Below are positions 45,310-53,841 of a stretch of 60,953 bases of DNA, piece by piece. The position numbers and the translations under genes were made by a program. The DNA lies in NCBI RefSeq assembly GCF_023554105.1, contig NZ_JAMJWE010000021.1, forward strand, positions 1 through 60,953, written 5' to 3'. Each line of letters opens with the position of its first letter. Position 1 is the stretch's first letter. Origin of the DNA: Brucella sp. 21LCYQ03 (GTDB taxonomy: Bacteria; Pseudomonadota; Alphaproteobacteria; Rhizobiales; Rhizobiaceae). The notes below the pieces were generated by a model. It was not told the DNA's origin. It searched no databases and was given only the letters and a program-made list of their open reading frames with translations.

Positions 45310-47199
45310 ATGTCAGTGCAATCGAGCGCCAAGGCCGGCGCGCCTAAAATGACGCGTGAAGAAAAGAAGGTTATTTTCGCCTCTTCACTCGGCACCGTAT
45401 TTGAATGGTATGATTTTTATCTATACGGAACACTTGCTGCCTTTATTGGCGCCGCGTTCTTCAATGAATATCCAGAAACCACCCGTAATATCTTCGTTCT
45501 GCTCGCTTTCGCGGCAGGCTTTCTTGTACGCCCGTTTGGTGCACTCGTGTTTGGACGCATCGGCGATCTCGTCGGTCGTAAGTATACGTTCCTTGTGACC
45601 ATCGTCATCATGGGCGCATCGACATTCCTCGTCGGTATCCTGCCCGGATCGGCAACACTTGGTATCGTCGCACCTGCAATCCTGATCATCCTGCGCATGT
45701 TGCAGGGTCTTGCACTCGGCGGCGAATACGGCGGCGCTGCAACCTATGTGGCTGAACACGCACCAAACGGCCGTCGTGGTTTCTACACATCGTGGATTCA
45801 GACGACTGCAACGCTTGGTCTGTTCCTGTCACTGATGGTCATTCTGAGCATTCAGAACGTCATGACCACAGAATCCTTCGCCTCGTGGGGCTGGCGTATT
45901 CCGTTCCTTGTTTCGATTGTTCTTCTAGGTATTTCCGTCTGGATTCGTTTGCAGATGAGTGAATCGCCTGCGTTTAAGAAGATGAAAGAAGAAGGGAAGA
46001 CATCAAAAGCACCGCTTTCCGAAGCTTTTGGCCAGTGGAAAAACGCGAAGATCGCCCTTATCGCTCTGTTCGGCCTTACTATGGGTCAGGCTGTTGTCTG
46101 GTATAGCGGCCAGTTCTACGCTTTGTTCTTCTTGCAGAACGTACTTAAGGTGGAAAACCAGTCTGCAAACATCATGGTTGCAACAGCTCTTATTATCGGC
46201 ACCGGCTTCTTCGTTGTGTTCGGCTGGTTGTCAGATAAGATTGGCCGTAAGCCGATTATTATGGCGGGTTTGCTTCTGGCCGCGGTCACATACTTCCCAC
46301 TGTTCAAGGCGCTTACACAGGCTGCTAATCCAGCACTTGCCCATGCGGAACAGACAATCCGTGCAACTGTTACGGCAGCGCCTGGTGATTGTAACTTCCA
46401 GTTCAATGCGACAGGTACGGCCAAGTTTACCAGCTCATGTGACATTGCAACGAGCTTCTTGTCGCGCAGTGCTGTGCCTTATGATGTCGTAACTGGTCCT
46501 GCCGGGCAGCCTGCAACCGTCAAGATTGGCGATGCAACTGTTACCTCCTTTGATGCAAATGCTGCAGGTGCGGATGCAAAAGCCAAGCAGGCTACCCTGA
46601 CACACGACATCAACCTTGCTCTGCAAAAGGCTGGTTGGCCGCTGGTTCGTAGCCCTGCAAAGGTTGCAGACTCTAAACTTGATGCTTTCGTTGCTGCAAA
46701 TCCAGAACTCGCTCTCGATGCAAGTGCTGTTCGTGCAGGCGAAAGCGCCAGCATGACCAATGCAGAGTTGGTCAAGGCAAACATCGTTACGCAGATCGAA
46801 GCAGATGCGGCGGGTGAGCCAAGTCAGGCTGTTTACACCATCCCGAATGCAGGCGCGTTCAAGATGGTTGCTGATCCGGCACAGATCAACTGGACAATGA
46901 CAATCGCAATCCTGACCGTTCTCGTTATCTACGTGACCATGGTTTATGGCCCGATTGCCGCTATCCTCGTTGAAATGTTCCCGACCCGCATCCGTTATAC
47001 CGGTATGTCGCTGCCTTATCATATCGGTAACGGCTGGTTCGGCGGTCTTCTGCCAGCAACGGTCTTTGCGATGAGTGCTGCCAAGGGCGATATTTATTAT
47101 GGTCTCTGGTATCCGATCATCATTGCAACCATCACACTTGTGATTGGCGTCATGTTCGTTAAGGAAACGAAGGACGTCGATCTCAACAAGGTCGAGTAA
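45310..47199 (+). CDS. MHS-family (MFS) metabolite:H+ symporter with large insertion
   Basis: 629 residues from the ATG at 45310 (TGGGAGGAAC site upstream). MHS hallmarks are EWYDFYLYG near residue 27 and the MFS loop GRIGDLVGRKYT. Ordinary members are 430-550 long. Here a soluble stretch of about 190 residues (roughly 340-530, bases 46315-46890) splits the second half. It contains a Cys pair (GDCNFQF and TSSCDIA) that could form a disulfide, plus alanine-rich helices (GADAKAKQATLTHDINLALQ). The following helices (MTIAILTVLVIYVTM, then EMFPTRIRYTGMSL) resume the MFS pattern. Substrate likely a carboxylate or compatible solute, not determined. Confidence 0.9.
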   Translation: MSVQSSAKAGAPKMTREEKKVIFASSLGTVFEWYDFYLYGTLAAFIGAAFFNEYPETTRNIFVLLAFAAGFLVRPFGALVFGRIGDLVGRKYTFLVTIVIMGASTFLVGILPGSATLGIVAPAILIILRMLQGLALGGEYGGAATYVAEHAPNGRRGFYTSWIQTTATLGLFLSLMVILSIQNVMTTESFASWGWRIPFLVSIVLLGISVWIRLQMSESPAFKKMKEEGKTSKAPLSEAFGQWKNAKIALIALFGLTMGQAVVWYSGQFYALFFLQNVLKVENQSANIMVATALIIGTGFFVVFGWLSDKIGRKPIIMAGLLLAAVTYFPLFKALTQAANPALAHAEQTIRATVTAAPGDCNFQFNATGTAKFTSSCDIATSFLSRSAVPYDVVTGPAGQPATVKIGDATVTSFDANAAGADAKAKQATLTHDINLALQKAGWPLVRSPAKVADSKLDAFVAANPELALDASAVRAGESASMTNAELVKANIVTQIEADAAGEPSQAVYTIPNAGAFKMVADPAQINWTMTIAILTVLVIYVTMVYGPIAAILVEMFPTRIRYTGMSLPYHIGNGWFGGLLPATVFAMSAAKGDIYYGLWYPIIIATITLVIGVMFVKETKDVDLNKVE

Positions 47200-47220
47200 T
47201 CAGCGCCATTATTGAAACAG

Positions 47221-47247
47221 AAACGCCGCCTCTTTGGGCGGCGTTTT
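47221..47247 (+). terminator. Rho-independent terminator
   Basis: Arms AAACGCCGCC (47221-47230) and GGCGGCGTTT (47237-47246) with a 6-base loop and a short T-run. It lies 21 bases after the MHS transporter stop and before the convergent ada gene. The A-rich left side lets it work in both directions. Confidence 0.85.
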
Positions 47248-47263
47248 CATTTGTAGAGATAGC

Positions 47264-48313
47264 TCAACGATACTGTGCTTCAATCTCAATTAGCTTCTGT
47301 TTGCGCCAAAGCCCGCCACCATAACCAGTCAGCGAACCATCAGCCCCGATCACGCGATGGCACGGAATAAGGATGGCAATTTGATTGGCTCCATTGGCAC
47401 GTGCCACAGCCCGTACCGCGAGCGGCTTCTCGACAGCTCTCGCAATCTCACTATAGCTTCGCGTCTGCCCTGCACGAATATTTTGCAACTCACGCCAGAC
47501 ATCGCGTGTAAATTCACTTCCATGCAACACAAGCGGCATATCAAACTTTGCAGAGCGACCATCAAAGAATGCTTCTAATTGCTGTTCCAACACATCATGT
47601 GAAGGATACCGCCCAATGCCGATTGATCCATGACAAGCTTTGTAAAGCTTCTTCAACTCCTGCGGTAACGCCTTGCGATCCGCAAACTCCAGCAAATGTA
47701 AAGCCGACTGATCACAGACTACAATCATCGTGCCAAGCGGGGTCTTGATCCAGTCGGCGCGCAACAAGCCGTCTTTTCGCAACTGAGCCGGTGGCATGCC
47801 AAGAATACGCGCGAAAGCATTACGAAATGCATCGGGCGATTCAAAACCCGCATCGACTTGTGCATCGATAACACGCTCACCCTGGGCTAGAGTTTGAAAT
47901 CCTTGTCGCAGTCGTTCCTGCCGCGCCATTTCAAGAAATGTAATTCCAAAGTGCCGTCTGAAACTACGCCGCACAGTTGACGGGTCAAACCCCATTCCCG
48001 CAACATCATCTTCGCTCCAGCGACGTTGGGGCTGCGCTTCAAGCGCTTTCAACAAACGTTCAACCGAGGCATCCGCTTCAGCTGCGGGCTGCAATGGATG
48101 ACATCTTTTGCAAGCTCGGAAACCATCCGCAATACATTCTGGGATAGACGCAAAAAAGCGGCAGTTCTCTCTGAGAGGCTTCCTTGCCGGACAAGTCAGC
48201 CGACAGAAAATGCCGGTCGAGAGCACGCCAACATAGGCCTTGCCTTCATAGGCAGCATCACGAGCAAGCAATGCGTCATACAAGGTGTTCAAATCTGGGA
48301 GTGTGTTCAACAT
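47264..48313 (-). CDS. ada: Ada: methyl-DNA response activator and O6-methylguanine methyltransferase
   Basis: 349 residues, full three-part Ada. The zinc domain has Cys37, Cys41, Cys68 and Cys71 (GIFCRLTCPARKP, ACKRCHP); Cys37 is the one that takes the methyl group from phosphotriesters. An AraC-type HTH follows (about 85-180, GFESPDAFRNAFARILG). The C-terminal methyltransferase has the acceptor Cys in LIPCHRVIG near residue 316. Methylated Ada activates DNA alkylation repair. No alkB or alkA adjoins it here. Confidence 0.95.
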   Translation of the reverse strand: MLNTLPDLNTLYDALLARDAAYEGKAYVGVLSTGIFCRLTCPARKPLRENCRFFASIPECIADGFRACKRCHPLQPAAEADASVERLLKALEAQPQRRWSEDDVAGMGFDPSTVRRSFRRHFGITFLEMARQERLRQGFQTLAQGERVIDAQVDAGFESPDAFRNAFARILGMPPAQLRKDGLLRADWIKTPLGTMIVVCDQSALHLLEFADRKALPQELKKLYKACHGSIGIGRYPSHDVLEQQLEAFFDGRSAKFDMPLVLHGSEFTRDVWRELQNIRAGQTRSYSEIARAVEKPLAVRAVARANGANQIAILIPCHRVIGADGSLTGYGGGLWRKQKLIEIEAQYR

Positions 48314-48537
48314 GGAAACAACTCTTAGCGTTTCGACGCGAAATTGCAGCCGGAAATCGGGCGTTTATTTTTCGGCGCGAGATATTGCTGTGCAAATTTA
48401 TTACTTTGACACTGTGGAAAAACGCGACATATCTATAGCATAAATATTCAACAACAACTGTTTGCAAACATCAATACGGGTGAGCGTTGCCTTCTGGAGT
48501 TGACACCGCGATCAGCGCTGCTGATGCTTTCTCTCAC

Positions 48538-49083
48538 ATGCGTATCATTAACGGCATGGGCATTAGTCTTTGCCTGTCAAGGCTGCTTATCTTTGCATCC
48601 AGATTTGTTCAGCATCCGAATAAGCATAAAATATCCTATATGCATATCGGCTGGGTAATCATTGTTTTTCTCTGGATCATTCAGTTCTGGTGGGACTACC
48701 TTTTTGAAAGCAGCACAAAGACCTATACTGTCTATACCTATGTTTTAGATTTGCTTTATGTATTCGGCCTTTTTTTCATGTGCGTCACTCTAACTCCAGA
48801 TGACATCAAAGAGTATGGAGATTACGAAAGATATTTTCTTTCACGAAAAATATGGCTGTTATCGCTTTTGATACTGCTCAATCTTATTGAATTATTACGC
48901 AGTGCAGGCCCGAGCATTTCTATCAATAACGAGAATTCTCCGCTGGGGGATTTCATTTTCTTCACGATTGAAACTGCAGTGATACTGCTTGCTATGAAGA
49001 TCAAGAAAAAAGGCTTTCAATATTTCTTTATCGCACTGCTTATAGCAGCGGTGTTTGCAGACTTCACAATTCAACTCGACTGA
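48538..49083 (+). CDS. Integral membrane protein of unknown function
   Basis: 181 residues from the ATG at 48538 (a TTG at 48487 would add 17). About six hydrophobic helices are predicted by eye, including MHIGWVIIVFLWIIQFWW and YVLDLLYVFGLFFMCVTLT. No known family is recognised. Aromatic residues are plentiful and the base composition is AT-rich relative to flanking genes, which hints at acquisition. It stands alone between ada and leuB and ends at a strong bidirectional terminator. Confidence 0.7.
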   Translation: MRIINGMGISLCLSRLLIFASRFVQHPNKHKISYMHIGWVIIVFLWIIQFWWDYLFESSTKTYTVYTYVLDLLYVFGLFFMCVTLTPDDIKEYGDYERYFLSRKIWLLSLLILLNLIELLRSAGPSISINNENSPLGDFIFFTIETAVILLAMKIKKKGFQYFFIALLIAAVFADFTIQLD

Positions 49084-49087
49084 AATT

Positions 49088-49126
49088 AAAAAAGCCGCTG
49101 TGCAATCTTCACACAGCGGCTTTTTT
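49088..49126. terminator. Bidirectional terminator between membrane gene and leuB
   Basis: A-run AAAAAA, arms GCCGCTGTG (49094-49102) and CACAGCGGC (49112-49120), then TTTTTT. It serves both the plus-strand membrane protein gene and the minus-strand leuB. Confidence 0.9.
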
Positions 49127-49144
49127 ACGAATATTCGTCAGCGA

Positions 49145-50257
49145 TTAAACTGAAAGCGCCTTGAACTTGGCAAGGATTGCATCGCCCATCTCGGTCGTTC
49201 CGACCTTATTGGTGCCTTCGGACCAAATGTCAGCAGTACGCAGACCATCATCCAGAACGCCAGCAATTGCCGCTTCCAGACGATCAGCTTCATCAATCAG
49301 GTTGAACGAATAGCGCAGGCACATGGCAAGCGATGCGATCATTGCAATCGGATTGGCAACGCCCTGACCAGCAATATCCGGCGCCGAGCCGTGTACTGGC
49401 TCATAAAGCGCCTTACGCTTGCCAGTAACCCCATCAGCTGCACCGAGCGAAGCAGATGGTAGCATACCGAGCGAACCCGTCAGCATCGCTGCAACATCGG
49501 AGAGCATGTCGCCAAACAGATTGTCCGTGACGATCACGTCAAACTGCTTCGGCCAACGAACGAGCTGCATACCGCCCGCATCAGCCAACATATGCTCAAG
49601 TTCAACGTCCGAATGCTTTTCTTTGTGACGTGCAGTGACAACCTGATTCCACAGGACGCCCGACTTCATCACATTGCGCTTTTCCATCGACGTGACTTTG
49701 TTGCCGCGCGTGCGTGCCAGTTCAAAAGCCACATCGGCAATGCGCTCGATTTCGTAGGTGTCGTACACCTGCGTATCGATACCGCGCTTCTGACCATTGC
49801 CCAGATCAATGATTTCTTTCGGTTCGCCGAAGTAAACACCGCCGGTCAGTTCACGCAGGATCAGAATGTCGAGGCCTTCAATCACTTCCGGCTTAAGCGA
49901 CGATGAATGCGCGAGTGCTGGATAGCAGATGGCCGGACGCAAGTTGGCATAAAGAGCCAAATCCTTACGCAGACGCAGAAGGCCAGCTTCCGGACGCACT
50001 TCATAAGGAACACTATCCCACTTAGGACCACCAACTGCGCCAAAAAGCACTGCATCAGCAGCTAGTGCCTTTTCCATATCGGCATCGGAAATCGCCTGAC
50101 CGTGCGCATCATATGCCGAACCACCAACTAGGCCTTCGTCGGTTTCAAAACCGAGATTCAGACCAGAATTGAGGAAAGCGATAATCTTGCGGACTTCAGC
50201 CATTGCTTCAGGACCGATACCGTCACCGGGCAGGAGGAGGAGTTTTCTGGATGCCAT
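49145..50257 (-). CDS. leuB: 3-isopropylmalate dehydrogenase
   Basis: 370 residues from the ATG at 50257 (AGAGGC site). Hallmarks are [16 protein letters not shown] at the N-terminus, the ELTGGVYFG loop, the [15 protein letters not shown] metal-binding stretch and the NAD-binding [18 protein letters not shown]. It oxidises and decarboxylates 3-isopropylmalate in the leucine pathway in the cytoplasm. A start 16 codons upstream adds residues not seen in the family. Other leu genes are not in the window, as is usual in this group. Confidence 0.97.
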   Translation of the reverse strand: MASRKLLLLPGDGIGPEAMAEVRKIIAFLNSGLNLGFETDEGLVGGSAYDAHGQAISDADMEKALAADAVLFGAVGGPKWDSVPYEVRPEAGLLRLRKDLALYANLRPAICYPALAHSSSLKPEVIEGLDILILRELTGGVYFGEPKEIIDLGNGQKRGIDTQVYDTYEIERIADVAFELARTRGNKVTSMEKRNVMKSGVLWNQVVTARHKEKHSDVELEHMLADAGGMQLVRWPKQFDVIVTDNLFGDMLSDVAAMLTGSLGMLPSASLGAADGVTGKRKALYEPVHGSAPDIAGQGVANPIAMIASLAMCLRYSFNLIDEADRLEAAIAGVLDDGLRTADIWSEGTNKVGTTEMGDAILAKFKALSV

Positions 50258-50477
50258 AATGCCAAGCCTCTGTTTTTTATTGCTTAATAGCGGTAGAAAA
50301 ATCAAACTCCGCCATCATAACCTAAAGTTCCGCGAGGGTTATAGAACCCCCGTGCAAAGCAAGCAATAATTGCCGCGCGAAATTTATGAAAAAGAACGGC
50401 GAATATATAGAAATTATATAACATCAAGGTTTAGCGCCTCTTCTTGGCAGATGACGGCACTACTGACGTGAGCCCAG

Positions 50478-50669
50478 CTATTCAATTGTCCGCGCTTCGG
50501 ATGGAAGCATGATCGGAATGCCACCTCGAATTGGATAAGCAAGTTTAGCTTTTTGCGAAATCAATTCGCTGTTCTCCGCATCATATTGAAGTGGTCCCTT
50601 GGTGAGCGGGCACACAAGCAATTCGAGCAGCTTCACATCGAGATTGCCGGTACTTTCATTAGTGGTCAT
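50478..50669 (-). CDS. Trm112 family protein
   Basis: 63 residues, usual for bacterial Trm112-like (UPF0434) proteins. Core motifs [17 protein letters not shown] and [16 protein letters not shown] match the family. Eukaryotic Trm112 activates methyltransferases; the bacterial role is not settled. It follows the LON-domain gene after 37 bases and likely shares its transcript. Confidence 0.93.
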   Translation of the reverse strand: MTTNESTGNLDVKLLELLVCPLTKGPLQYDAENSELISQKAKLAYPIRGGIPIMLPSEARTIE

Positions 50670-50706
50670 TTATAATTCCTTGGCACTGCATATTTTGCGG
50701 ACACGT

Positions 50707-51402
50707 TCATTGCAGACGTGAGCCATAGTCATCTTTGGCCTTCGCCAACACCATTTCCGTAATAGCAATCAACGTTGCAGCGCGCGTTTTCAGATCCGCA
50801 GCTTCCAACAGCGCCTGCTTTTCAGCAGGACCAAACGGCGACATTATTGAAAGTGCATTCACCAATGTGTCATTGGCCGCGCGCGAGATGCTATCCCAAT
50901 CCGCCTCCAGATTATGCACTTCGAGATAATCCTTAAATGCGCGCAAGAGCGCTTCACGGTCGATCTCTCCAACATCGTTTGCAGCTTCAAGATCAGTCAA
51001 AAATGGCGCTATCTTGCATTGGCGATAAGGCTTGCGGGAATGCACCTCCTCGAGAACCCGAAACCGGCAAATGCCTTGTAATGTGATCAATACGCGGCCG
51101 TCGCCCGTCTCTGAATAGGCCGTGATCCGCCCGAGACAACCAACCTGACTCAATTCAGGTTTGATTGTCTCGTCAAGATCATCGCTTTCGTCTTCTTCCT
51201 CGACATCATGAATGCGAGGCTGGATCATCGCGATAATCCGTTTGCCGGACAATGCATCGTCGACCATTTCAAGATAGCGAGGCTCGAATATATTCAGCGG
51301 TAGCTGACCACCCGGCAGCAAGAGTGCGCCTTTAAGTGGAAACACCGGAACAAGCTCCGGTATATCCGAAGCTATCCGATAACGGGCATTGCCCACTTGC
51401 AT
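50707..51402 (-). CDS. LON-substrate-binding-domain protein
   Basis: 231 residues, consisting of the N-terminal domain of Lon only, with no ATPase or protease part. Motifs FPLKGALLLPGGQLPLNIFE, QVGCLGRITAYSETGDGRV and LQGICRFRV are typical. It lies between cnoX and the Trm112 gene, 11 bases after cnoX. Role unknown; a substrate adaptor or protein quality-control function is inferred from the fold and its chaperone neighbour. Confidence 0.92.
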   Translation of the reverse strand: MQVGNARYRIASDIPELVPVFPLKGALLLPGGQLPLNIFEPRYLEMVDDALSGKRIIAMIQPRIHDVEEEDESDDLDETIKPELSQVGCLGRITAYSETGDGRVLITLQGICRFRVLEEVHSRKPYRQCKIAPFLTDLEAANDVGEIDREALLRAFKDYLEVHNLEADWDSISRAANDTLVNALSIMSPFGPAEKQALLEAADLKTRAATLIAITEMVLAKAKDDYGSRLQ

Positions 51403-51413
51403 AACTATCTCCT

Positions 51414-52388
51414 TTAAGAAAACAGAAGCGACGAAAGCTTGCGGCGCGCACCCAAAGTCGCTGGGTCTGCATTGCCCCAGGCTTCAAAGAATTGCAGAAG
51501 CTGCTTGCGTGCACCATCATCATTCCAGCTACGGTCCGCCTTCATGACTGCCAGCAATTCATCAGCGGCCTCCACGCGTCGCCCCTGCGCATTCCGTACC
51601 TGCGCTAAATCATAACGAGCCTGAAAATCGTTGGGATCAGCCTGAACGCGCCGCTCCAGCTCTACCGGATCACCGATGAGTTTTACCTGATCCGCAAGAG
51701 CAAGCTTCGCTTCAAGCGCACGAACAGGTGCGGCATCTTGCTTATCCGCTGGCACAGTTGCCAATATTTCGCGGGCTTTCTCATCATCGCCAGATTCAAG
51801 CAAGCACGTCGCCAAGCCGACAATTGCATCAACATTATCAGGCGCTACTTGCAGAATTGACGAAAAAATCTGCGCTGACTGCACGAAATCACCAGCTTCA
51901 ACCAGCTCTTTCGCAGCCGTAACTGCTTCAGTGATTGCTGCTTCCTGATCACTGGGACCGCTGATTTTCGCAATAAATTCTTTGACTTTAGAGTCTGGCA
52001 AAGCGCCCATAAAGCCATCGGCAGGCTGGCCATTCACAAATGCAATGACAGCGGGAATTGATTGAATGCCAAGCTGACCGGCAATCGACGGATGGTCGTC
52101 AATATTCATTTTGACGAGCTTGACTGCACCGCCGGCTTCACGGACGGCATTTTCAATAATTGGCGTGAGTTGCTTGCAAGGGCCGCACCATGGCGCCCAG
52201 AAATCAACAAGAACTGGCTGATTGCGCGATTCCGCGATTACGTCGGCCTGAAAGGCGGCTGTCGTCGTATCTTTGATCAGATCATGGCCGCCAACAGCCG
52301 AGGTTGATGTTCCAAAAGACACATTCCCGGTCAATTGCCCGCCCATCTGCGCACTTGTATTCGAATAAGGATTGTTTTGGCTTGTCAT
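51414..52388 (-). CDS. cnoX: CnoX-type thioredoxin-TPR chaperedoxin
   Basis: 324 residues. Thioredoxin domain (about 38-145) with active site WCGPC at 67-71 and the cis-Pro region GIQSIPAVIAFVNG. The TPR-like helices follow (about 155-320). E. coli CnoX/YbbN has lost the first active-site Cys, whereas this protein keeps CxxC and so may be redox active. CnoX proteins hold oxidised clients and hand them to GroEL. First gene of a set with LON-domain protein and Trm112. Confidence 0.92.
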   Translation of the reverse strand: MTSQNNPYSNTSAQMGGQLTGNVSFGTSTSAVGGHDLIKDTTTAAFQADVIAESRNQPVLVDFWAPWCGPCKQLTPIIENAVREAGGAVKLVKMNIDDHPSIAGQLGIQSIPAVIAFVNGQPADGFMGALPDSKVKEFIAKISGPSDQEAAITEAVTAAKELVEAGDFVQSAQIFSSILQVAPDNVDAIVGLATCLLESGDDEKAREILATVPADKQDAAPVRALEAKLALADQVKLIGDPVELERRVQADPNDFQARYDLAQVRNAQGRRVEAADELLAVMKADRSWNDDGARKQLLQFFEAWGNADPATLGARRKLSSLLFS

Positions 52389-52518
52389 CGGATATTTTCC
52401 TTGGGTCTTTCAGCCAGCATATAGGGCGGCGGCAAACAATTTTCGATATGGCAGTTTGTATCTACAGCAATCAATGTCGAGCTGCGTTTCCGCTAAGTTG
52501 CAGTTGGTGGCTTCTGAT

Positions 52519-53034
52519 CTATAGGGAAACCTTAGCATCTTCTGAAACAGCGAGAATACGGACTTCATGACCAGTGGACGCCAGAAAACGCAGAAGATCA
52601 TCGCGCTTGATCGATGTTGTGGCTTCATTCGTCAAAGGGTGCCCATTAATAATGTCGTTTTTCATAAGAGCTGCATCGAGGACAATCTGAACATTGTGCT
52701 CAGTATCGTTCACTGCGCCAAACACGGTCACGCCTCCGGGTACGACACCGAGATATTCCATTAGTTTTTCCGGTTTGCCAAAAGAAACGCGGCTGGAAGC
52801 ACCAATAATCTGATGGATCGATTTGAGATCGACGACAGCGTCTTCATCGACGGTTACGAGAAAGAAATTGTCTTTTTTGTCTTTCAAAAACAGATTCTTG
52901 GTGTGGCCACCGGCTATTTCGCCACGCAGACCTTGTGAATCGGCAACGGTGAATAATGGTGGGTGTTCAACCGTACTCACCTCTATGTCGAGGCTTTTCA
53001 GATAATCATGAAGTTCCGCCGACGTCATAAGCAT
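52519..53034 (-). CDS. Ala-tRNA(Pro) deacylase (ProX/PrdX, YbaK family)
   Basis: 171 residues, freestanding editing domain. Motifs EHPPLFTVADSQGL, GGHTKNLFLKDKKDNFFLV and GGVTVFGAVND fit the ProXp-ala type. The Lys in TKNLFLKDK is the conserved catalytic-site lysine. It hydrolyses alanine wrongly attached to tRNA-Pro. A 130-base gap separates it from cnoX, so it probably has its own transcript. Confidence 0.93.
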   Translation of the reverse strand: MLMTSAELHDYLKSLDIEVSTVEHPPLFTVADSQGLRGEIAGGHTKNLFLKDKKDNFFLVTVDEDAVVDLKSIHQIIGASSRVSFGKPEKLMEYLGVVPGGVTVFGAVNDTEHNVQIVLDAALMKNDIINGHPLTNEATTSIKRDDLLRFLASTGHEVRILAVSEDAKVSL

Positions 53035-53468
53035 AAGATATTACTTCCCAAATAAGAGACCAACTCAGAGCCCCTTTATAAAGCTTTTTGTAAGCTTAAT
53101 CACACGTCTTAAAGAGGCAAGAGTCAAATTGTCCTCGTAGGATGTCGCAAGTTCATTCGTATTGCCACCGAATGGATACAGAGACATGCGAATGAATCGG
53201 AAACTCAATATAAATGTGCAATTCTGAACAATCTGATTCACATGAATTTCAAAAGAATACGCGCATTAAAAAGCTGAAAATGCGATTTCCACAATGTTTG
53301 GTGAAATATTTTTATTATAAATAACAATTACTTATAATGTTTTTTGATGTTCCTTTTACGAATACAGATTTTCCCTATTGCATTCCCTGAAGCGTTCAGC
53401 GATATAGCGCTTGCCTAACGGAAGCGACTTCTCCTAGAGAACAGTTTCCAAACTGAAAACTGGCGCGA
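53035..53468. other. Gene-free gap before tRNA-Gly
   Basis: 434 bases, AT-rich, especially 53280-53350. No coding potential is seen; the tRNA promoter must lie here. No duplicated tRNA end or integrase remnant was found. It appears to be the original chromosomal flank of the integration site. Confidence 0.55.
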
Positions 53469-53543
53469 GCGGGTGTAGCTCAGGGGTAGAGCACAACCTT
53501 GCCAAGGTTGGGGTCGAGGGTTCGAATCCCTTCGCCCGCTCCA
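53469..53543 (+). tRNA. tRNA-Gly (anticodon GCC)
   Basis: 75 bases with encoded CCA. Acceptor arms GCGGGTG and CGCCCGC pair over 7 bp with discriminator T. The D arm is GTAGCTCAGGGGTAGAGC, the anticodon stem-loop CAACCTTGCCAAGGTTG has GCC in the loop, and the T arm has GAGGGTTCGAATCCCTTC. The gene is intact and sits at the left border of the island, so it is the likely attachment site for the tyrosine integrase at 57872-59110. Confidence 0.97.
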
Positions 53544-53564
53544 GTTTCTCTTAAAATAGGCATC

Positions 53565-53595
53565 AAAATCCCGGCTCAGTCCGGGATTTTTGCTT
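53565..53595 (+). terminator. Terminator after tRNA-Gly
   Basis: Perfect 10-bp arms AAAATCCCGG (53565-53574) and CCGGGATTTT (53581-53590), 6-base loop, then TGCTTT. It begins 22 bases after the tRNA. If integration occurred at the tRNA 3' end, this terminator is part of the element or its recombined flank. Confidence 0.8.
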
Positions 53596-53841
53596 TCCAA
53601 AGCCGCCCAAATCCTACCCACAGGAATAATTGAAATCGTAGCGGTCACCGCACGGTTACCGATTTGCGAAATGCACGCAAAGTTAAGTCACGGCGGCGGT
53701 GTTGTGAAATAAAATATGCATCCTTATTCTTAAAGCTCCCAAGGTATTTACATATACTACGATTTACTTTCTCTTAGACAATACGTGAATCACGTTATTC
53801 CTAATTCTTTTGGTGCCTTATAAACAGATTTGAGTTGCAAT

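Noticed and set aside
53415..53648. 78-codon minus-strand frame over tRNA-Gly
   Set aside because: Its SGRRDSNPRPQPWQG stretch is the well-known false translation of a tRNA gene read on the opposite strand.
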